A stretch of 64,000 bases of DNA, from positions 623,501-687,500 of the forward strand of contig NZ_CP132311.1 of assembly GCF_030733845.1 (NCBI RefSeq), read 5' to 3'. The position numbers and the translations under genes are program-made. Positions 61,658-64,000 of the stretch are shown here, in pieces (position 1 is the first letter of the stretch; every line of letters begins with the position of its first letter). The stretch comes from Shinella zoogloeoides. GTDB taxonomy: Bacteria > Pseudomonadota > Alphaproteobacteria > Rhizobiales > Rhizobiaceae. The notes beneath the pieces are model-generated. The model was given only the letters and a program-made list of their open reading frames with translations, did not search any database and was not told the DNA's origin.

Positions 61658-62143
61658 ATGGCATTCGACGCAACATTCTTTGCCTTTGTCGGCCTCCTGC
61701 TGTTCCTCGCCCTCATCGCCTACCTCAAGGTTCCCGGCATGATGGCGAAGGGCCTCGACGCCCGCGCGGAGAAGATCCAGAACGAGCTGGCGGAAGCCAA
61801 GCGTCTTCGCGAGGAAGCCCAGCACCTGCTCGCCGAATACCAGCGCAAGCGCAAGGATGCCGAAGCGGAAGCCGCCAGCATCGTCGCCGCCGCTGAACGC
61901 GAGGCAAGCGCCCTGACGGCGGAAGCCAAGCAGAAGACCGAGGAATACGTGACCCGCCGCACGGCACTGTCCGAGCAGAAGATCAAGCAGGCGGAAGCCG
62001 ACGCGATCAACGCCGTGCGCGCCGCCGCCGTCGACCTCGCAGTCGCTGCCGCCGAGAAGGTCATCGCCGCCAAGTCCGACGCCGCGACCGGCAAGGCGCT
62101 GTTCGACAACGCCATCAGCGAAGTGAAGACCCGCCTCAACTGA
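61658..62143 (+). CDS. atpF: F0F1 ATP synthase subunit b
   Basis: A 161-residue peripheral stalk subunit. It has one N-terminal membrane helix (FFAFVGLLLFLALIAYLKVPG) and a long charged coiled coil with YQRKRKDAEAEAASIVAAAE. It pairs with b' encoded just upstream. It is the last gene of the operon, closed by a strong terminator. Confidence 0.95.
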   Translation: MAFDATFFAFVGLLLFLALIAYLKVPGMMAKGLDARAEKIQNELAEAKRLREEAQHLLAEYQRKRKDAEAEAASIVAAAEREASALTAEAKQKTEEYVTRRTALSEQKIKQAEADAINAVRAAAVDLAVAAAEKVIAAKSDAATGKALFDNAISEVKTRLN

Positions 62144-62165
62144 GGCCTTCACCCAATGATTTGAG

Positions 62166-62192
62166 AAAAGGCCGGAGCGATCCGGCCTTTTT
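62166..62192. terminator. Terminator shared by atpF and clpP
   Basis: Perfect 11-bp stem AAAAGGCCGGA / TCCGGCCTTTT with loop GCGA, followed by TTTC on the plus strand and by TCTC after TTTT on the minus strand. It fits both convergent transcripts. Confidence 0.92.
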
Positions 62193-62214
62193 CGTTTGGT
62201 GCCGATCCTGACCG

Positions 62215-62838
62215 TCAGGCCTCCGCCGGATGCGCCTCGGCGATATCGCGCTCGGTGAGGACGCGGTCGATCAGGCCCCATTCCAGCGCCTCCTCGGCCG
62301 TCATGAAGCGGTCGCGGTCCATGGCCCGCTCGAACTCCTCGTAGCTGCGCCCGCAATGCTCCGCATAAAGCCGCGTCATGCGCTGCTTGGTCTTCAATAT
62401 CTCCTCGGCATGGATGAGCATGTCCGATGCCTGTCCCTGGAAGCCGCCCAGCGGCTGGTGGATGAGGATGCTGGCATTGGGCAGGGCGGCGCGCTGGCCG
62501 GGCTCGCCCGCCATCAGCAGGAACGATCCCATGGAGCGCGCCGTGCCCATGCAGAGCGTGTGCACGGGCGCACGGATGAACCGCATGGTGTCGTACATCG
62601 CAAAGCCGCTGGTCACCATGCCGCCGGGCGAATTGACGTAGAGCTGGATCGGCTTCTTCGGGTTCTCCGCCTCCAAGAACAGGAGCTGCGCGCAGACGAG
62701 CGCGGACACCGTGTCGTTCACCTCGCCATTGAGGAAGATGATCCGCTCCCGCAGCAGGCGGGAGTAGATATCGAAGGAGCGTTCGCCCCGGCTGGATTGC
62801 TCGACCACCATGGGGACGAGCTGCATCGCTTCGCGCAT
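62215..62838 (-). CDS. clpP: ATP-dependent Clp protease proteolytic subunit
   Basis: A 207-residue serine peptidase forming the ClpP barrel. The catalytic triad is intact: Ser102 in ARSMGSFLL, His127 in LIHQPLGG and Asp176 in MDRDRFM. The nucleophile segment ARSMGS differs from the common AASMGA, and no clpX, clpA or tig is next to it. It is therefore likely an additional ClpP paralog rather than the main tig-clpP-clpX copy; rhizobia usually carry more than one. Confidence 0.95.
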   Translation of the reverse strand: MREAMQLVPMVVEQSSRGERSFDIYSRLLRERIIFLNGEVNDTVSALVCAQLLFLEAENPKKPIQLYVNSPGGMVTSGFAMYDTMRFIRAPVHTLCMGTARSMGSFLLMAGEPGQRAALPNASILIHQPLGGFQGQASDMLIHAEEILKTKQRMTRLYAEHCGRSYEEFERAMDRDRFMTAEEALEWGLIDRVLTERDIAEAHPAEA

Positions 62839-62876
62839 AGGCGAACTCCTGTCTTGTTGCGTGATGTGGGTTGGTG

Positions 62877-63236
62877 TCAGGCGGCTCGCATCAGCGAGAG
62901 CCCGTTGTCGTTCACCGCCTGCGGCCCGTGCGGCGCGAGCCGCGCATCGTCCAGGCCATGGACGATGCGAAGCGTCGTGCCGCCGTCGGCGTTGGGGCGA
63001 AGCTGGAAGGCCACGAGGCTTTCAAGATAGGGCGGTGCGTCGTCCCGCATCCTGTAGCGGATTTCCTCGCCGGGGACTATCGAGACCGGCGCGGCATCGG
63101 CGAGGTCGCCGCCAGGCAGCCATCTCTCGCGAAACGCCGGGATGCTGATCGCCCGCCAGACCTTCTCGGTCGGCGCGTCCAGTTCGTATTCGCACACGAG
63201 GTCCGGTGCCGGTCGATTGGATGTCCTGTCGTTCAT
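62877..63236 (-). CDS. SRPBCC (AHSA1-like) domain protein
   Basis: A 119-residue START/Bet v1-fold protein. It begins with [28 protein letters not shown], typical of AHSA1-type SRPBCC proteins, cited by its core [10 protein letters not shown]; the middle has [19 protein letters not shown]. Such proteins bind hydrophobic ligands in a cavity; the ligand is unknown. Its start overlaps the stop of the ArsR gene by 4 bp (ATGA). The ArsR-SRPBCC pair is widespread and often tied to stress or small-molecule response. Confidence 0.88.
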   Translation of the reverse strand: MNDRTSNRPAPDLVCEYELDAPTEKVWRAISIPAFRERWLPGGDLADAAPVSIVPGEEIRYRMRDDAPPYLESLVAFQLRPNADGGTTLRIVHGLDDARLAPHGPQAVNDNGLSLMRAA

Positions 63237-63547
63237 TGGTCCATGTCCTTCAGCAAATCCTTCAACGCATCGATCCGCGCCGGCCAGTAGGCACGGTACT
63301 TCGTGAGCCATCTGGCTATGAGCGCAAGCCCGTCCGGATCGACCTCGTAGTTCACGAAACGCCCCCGGCGCTCCTCGCGCACCAGCCCCGCACCGCGCAG
63401 CACCGCCAGATGCTGCGACATGGCCGGCTGGCTGATCTCCATGCCGTCGCGAAGCGCGCTGGCATTCATCGCCCCGCCCGCCAGTTTCTCGAAGATCGTG
63501 CGGCGTGTCGGGTCGGCAAGCGCCTTGAATATCTCGTTCTCGATCAT
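63233..63547 (-). CDS. ArsR-family transcriptional regulator
   Basis: A 104-residue winged-helix repressor. FKALADPTRRTIFEKLAGG, EISQPAMSQHLAVLRGAGLV and GRFVNYEVDPDGL give the typical ArsR/SmtB pattern. No metal-binding Cys pair (ELCVCDL) is present, so the signal is probably not arsenite or cadmium. It is the first gene of an operon with the SRPBCC protein. A perfect palindrome just upstream is its probable operator. The ATG at 63547 is preferred to the GTG at 63568, which lies inside that palindrome. Confidence 0.92.
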   Translation of the reverse strand: MIENEIFKALADPTRRTIFEKLAGGAMNASALRDGMEISQPAMSQHLAVLRGAGLVREERRGRFVNYEVDPDGLALIARWLTKYRAYWPARIDALKDLLKDMDQ

Positions 63548-63554
63548 GGGAGTG

Positions 63555-63574
63555 AGATAAGCATACACTTATCT
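63555..63574. promoter_or_regulatory. Probable ArsR operator
   Basis: AGATAAG - six bases - CTTATCT, perfect in both arms, 8 bp upstream of the ArsR start codon. Position and symmetry fit autoregulation. Confidence 0.7.
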
Positions 63575-63663
63575 GATTTGCAATGGCGATATCGCGCGCC
63601 AGCGTTTCGTCCTCTGCGGAGGACCTGTCACAGGTGTTGGGGGAAACGGCTGCCCGTTGCCGT

Positions 63664-64000
63664 TCAATCCTGCTTGAGCGGGCGGAAGGTCATGCGGTGC
63701 AGGCGGCAGGGGCCGATGGCCTGGATGGCCTTGCGGTGGACCTCGGTGGCGTAGCCGGCGTGGATGGCGAAGCCGTAGCCGGGGAAGGTCGCCTCGGCGC
63801 GGGCCATCATGCGGTCGCGCATGACCTTCGCCACGATGGAGGCGGCGGCGATGGAAACGGAGAGCGCGTCGCCCTTGATGACCGCACGGCCCTCGCAGGC
63901 AAGGCCCGGCGGCACGTCGCGCCCGTCGGTGAGCACCAGCTTGGGCGCGACCTCGAGGCCCGCGACCGCCCGGCGCATGGCGTCGAGGCTCGCCTTGCGG
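63664..64000 (-). CDS. rnhB: Ribonuclease HII (C-terminal part)
   Basis: The last 111 codons of a protein whose start lies beyond the window; the frame is open to base 64000. It has the RNase HII segments [35 protein letters not shown] (cited by its core [14 protein letters not shown]) and [19 protein letters not shown]. The enzyme cuts the RNA strand of RNA-DNA hybrids and removes single ribonucleotides. The catalytic Asp in GDALS and Asp in MRDRM region are visible; the first two acidic residues would be outside the window. Confidence 0.93.
   Translation of the reverse strand, partial: RKASLDAMRRAVAGLEVAPKLVLTDGRDVPPGLACEGRAVIKGDALSVSIAAASIVAKVMRDRMMARAEATFPGYGFAIHAGYATEVHRKAIQAIGPCRLHRMTFRPLKQD

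Overview
The window is high-GC chromosomal DNA from an alphaproteobacterium, most likely a member of the Rhizobiaceae (Rhizobium/Ensifer/Shinella type). That placement is an inference from gene content and order: hisS-hisZ-hisG, the F0 genes atpI-atpB-atpE-b'-b standing apart from F1, DUF4170-waaA-HAD-lpxK-DUF2093-mutL, a CIRCE-controlled groES-groEL operon, and three 155-bp double-palindrome intergenic repeats that resemble rhizobial RIME elements. I found no tRNA, rRNA, insertion sequence, prophage or CRISPR array. Most of the window is core chromosome.

Layout. 1-2148: end of the glycolate oxidase genes (glcE partial, glcF). 2243-3890: two secreted L,D-transpeptidases. 4108-7293: DNA glycosylase Tag, small secreted metal-type proteins (DUF305 and a Cys/His protein), a PAS-like orphan protein and a divergent XRE regulator. 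7378-10896: hisS, hisZ and short-form hisG, followed by a YfcG-type GST, a ferredoxin-reductase-type flavoprotein and a membrane MHYT-PAS-GGDEF-EAL protein (to 16187). 16233-19147: a second PAS-like protein, a possible small RNA or attenuator, and groEL/groES. 19464-31849: HAD phosphatase, ribF, ileS, a lipoprotein, GNAT, tadA, an RluB-type pseudouridine synthase with a long disordered tail, rsmD, a patatin and a Kef-type antiporter. 31954-39869: pmbA, a CysQ/IMPase, DUF4170, waaA, HAD, lpxK, DUF2093 and mutL. 40136-43835: a signalling cluster of PAS-receiver protein, GGDEF-EAL protein and PilZ protein. 43839-46399: LysR regulator divergent from an MttB-family methyltransferase. 46469-47182: a secreted PRC-barrel protein. 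47383-51508: galactose/galactonate catabolic operon (SDR, dgoK, dgoA, lactonase) with a divergent IclR regulator. 51772-53332: two tandem LuxR solos. 53477-59126: mrp, corA, kup and a SleB-type cell wall hydrolase. 59402-62143: F0 ATP synthase operon. 62215-64000: a clpP paralog, an ArsR/SRPBCC pair and the end of rnhB.

The genes form several functional units. HisZ and short HisG need each other, and HisS is the aminoacyl-tRNA synthetase from which HisZ evolved. WaaA and LpxK build lipid A-Kdo. TadA, RluB, RsmD, HisS and IleS serve translation. The 40-44 kb block holds proteins to receive a signal, to make and degrade c-di-GMP, and to bind it. The 47-51 kb block encodes most of a non-phosphorylative or De Ley-Doudoroff galactose route but lacks a galactonate dehydratase and a transporter.

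The most interesting points are: (i) the double-palindrome repeats, whose hairpins show coordinated base changes and one of which supplies the only clear ribosome binding site of hisZ; (ii) a promoter-to-terminator unit downstream of groEL with no obvious protein; (iii) a PAS / degenerate receiver / receiver protein next to GGDEF-EAL and PilZ genes; (iv) a two-member family of PAS-like orphan proteins; (v) tandem LuxR proteins lacking key AHL-binding residues; and (vi) a strong hairpin after atpE that could set subunit c stoichiometry.
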